From JBCDCU01 sp039180865 (GTDB taxonomy: Bacteria > Pseudomonadota > Alphaproteobacteria > Rhizobiales > JACESI01), in contig JBCDCZ010000307.1 of NCBI GenBank assembly GCA_039180865.1, positions 1 to 5,337 of the forward strand: DNA of 5,337 nt, in the 5' to 3' direction. This document shows, one piece after another, positions 4,665-5,337 of the stretch (positions within the stretch are counted from its first letter, which is position 1; each line of letters starts with the position of its first letter). Under the pieces are notes generated by a model. That model worked only from the letters and a program-made list of their open reading frames with translations, had not been told where the DNA came from and did not search any database. A program made the translations under genes and the position numbers.

Positions 4665-5337
4665 ATGTTCGGATCGGTCCAGCACTTGCGGTCGCGCTAC
4701 TCGCCCATGCAGGCGCGTATGCAATCATCCTCGTCAGCACGCCGGAGAAGGCTGACATACAGATACAGGGCGGCAGCATCAGTGTTTCGCTGACCTACAC
4801 TGACATGCCGGCATCGAAGGAATCTGAAACGGCCAATGAGGAGGCGACCGAGTCGGATGCAGATGATGCGTCCGAGGCCAGTCCCGTCGAAACGCCAACG
4901 CCTGAGCCAGTTGTCGAGCCGATACCGGAGCCTGAGCCTGAGCCAGATCTCCGGCCCGAGCCAGAAGAAGCGCCGCCGGAGCCGGAACCTACGCCTGCGG
5001 CAGAGCCGGATGAACCGGAGCACCCGGTGACTATGCCTGAGCCGACCTCATCCGAACCAGCAGGAGAGGAAGCGACTGAAAGTCAATCAAGCGAGTCTGC
5101 TTCCGATGAGACCAATGCAGCTCAGGACGTCGACAATCAACCACAAACCGGTGCTCCGTCCGAACATGGACCACCCGTCGAATCCACCGCCTCAAGCGCT
5201 GAGATTGCAAACGCCGAGCTCGGCAACGCGGCTGTCGACAATTACAATGGCGCCCTGATGCGCCATATGCGCAAGGCGCGCAAATTTGACACGAATGCCC
5301 GCCGTAGTTCGAAGATCTCGATCACAATTGACTCAAA
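4661..5337 (+). CDS. tonB: TonB energy transducer (partial, 3' end cut by window)
   Basis: 225 codons are present, with no stop before the window edge. The ATG overlaps the TGA of the previous gene (ATGA, 4661-4664), and CGGAG at 4648-4652 can serve as ribosome binding site. Residues 7-26 form the N-terminal membrane anchor. His16 in ALLAHAG matches the essential His20 of E. coli TonB; the Ser four residues before it is Ala12 here. Residues 54-195 make a Pro/Glu-rich, periplasm-spanning linker with 40 acidic residues, one Arg and no Lys. The C-terminal domain starts at GNAAVDNYNGALMRHMRKAR (188-207), then FDTNARRSSKISITID, which matches the opening of alphaproteobacterial TonB C-terminal domains. 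About 50-60 residues of that domain, which contacts the receptor TonB box, lie beyond the window. Confident assignment from anchor, linker, domain start and operon context. Confidence 0.92.
   Translation, partial: MNVRIGPALAVALLAHAGAYAIILVSTPEKADIQIQGGSISVSLTYTDMPASKESETANEEATESDADDASEASPVETPTPEPVVEPIPEPEPEPDLRPEPEEAPPEPEPTPAAEPDEPEHPVTMPEPTSSEPAGEEATESQSSESASDETNAAQDVDNQPQTGAPSEHGPPVESTASSAEIANAELGNAAVDNYNGALMRHMRKARKFDTNARRSSKISITIDS

Noticed and set aside
4053..4724. 223-residue minus-strand open frame across the two exbD genes
   Set aside because: It spans three overlapping genes that are well supported on the plus strand, and the translation shows no known family features.
4697..5030. 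Arg/Leu-rich minus-strand frame (4697-5023) and Arg-rich plus-strand frame (4836-5030)
   Set aside because: Both are other-frame readings of the GAG/CCG-rich EP repeats of tonB and have low-complexity composition.
1..5337. CRISPR arrays, insertion sequences, tRNA or rRNA genes
   Set aside because: No regular repeat-spacer pattern, transposase-like frame, terminal inverted repeats or RNA-gene signature was seen on reading the window.

Overview
This window reads as a metal- or iron-uptake locus from a Gram-negative bacterium, most likely an alphaproteobacterium. The evidence for that is an outer-membrane TonB-dependent receptor with a signal peptide, a complete ExbB-ExbD set, and a TonB whose C-terminal domain starts with the GNAAV-NY pattern I associate with alphaproteobacterial TonB proteins. 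Base composition looks like the mid-50s percent G+C by eye. I cannot name a genus; a marine Hyphomonadaceae/Maricaulaceae-like lineage is only a guess. All supported genes are on the + strand.

Layout. Positions 1-126 are the last 41 codons of an outer-membrane receptor. A 57-base gap leads to a 237-residue glyoxalase/VOC-superfamily protein (184-897). A 179-base intergenic region (898-1076) holds two dyad structures: a perfect 19-bp Fur-box-like palindrome at 1032-1050, and a cluster of three TTGCAA hexamers at 969-991. Next comes a 689-residue TonB-dependent receptor related to the heme/hemoglobin group (1077-3146). After a 111-base gap with a hairpin and small dyads, four tightly coupled genes follow: exbB (3258-3911), a first exbD (3901-4287), a second exbD-like gene (4284-4664) and tonB (4661-5337, cut by the window end). 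The joins overlap by 11, 4 and 4 bases.

How the genes work together. ExbB and ExbD form the inner-membrane proton-driven motor, TonB carries the energy across the periplasm, and the receptor opens to admit its substrate. The arrangement suggests a receptor with its own dedicated energising complex, controlled by iron through Fur.

The most notable point is in the motor. The first ExbD keeps the proton-carrying Asp in its membrane helix (SLIDVIF). The second has Asn there (SLINIVF), a change that would be expected to stop a normal ExbD from working. In addition, the ExbB position that aligns with the conserved Glu of TM3 (Glu176 in E. coli) is Val. Together these suggest an asymmetric motor with an ExbD/ExbD-like pair in which only one chain carries protons. 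The receptor is also unusual for its family: it has only two histidines and an altered FRAP box, so its substrate may not be heme.
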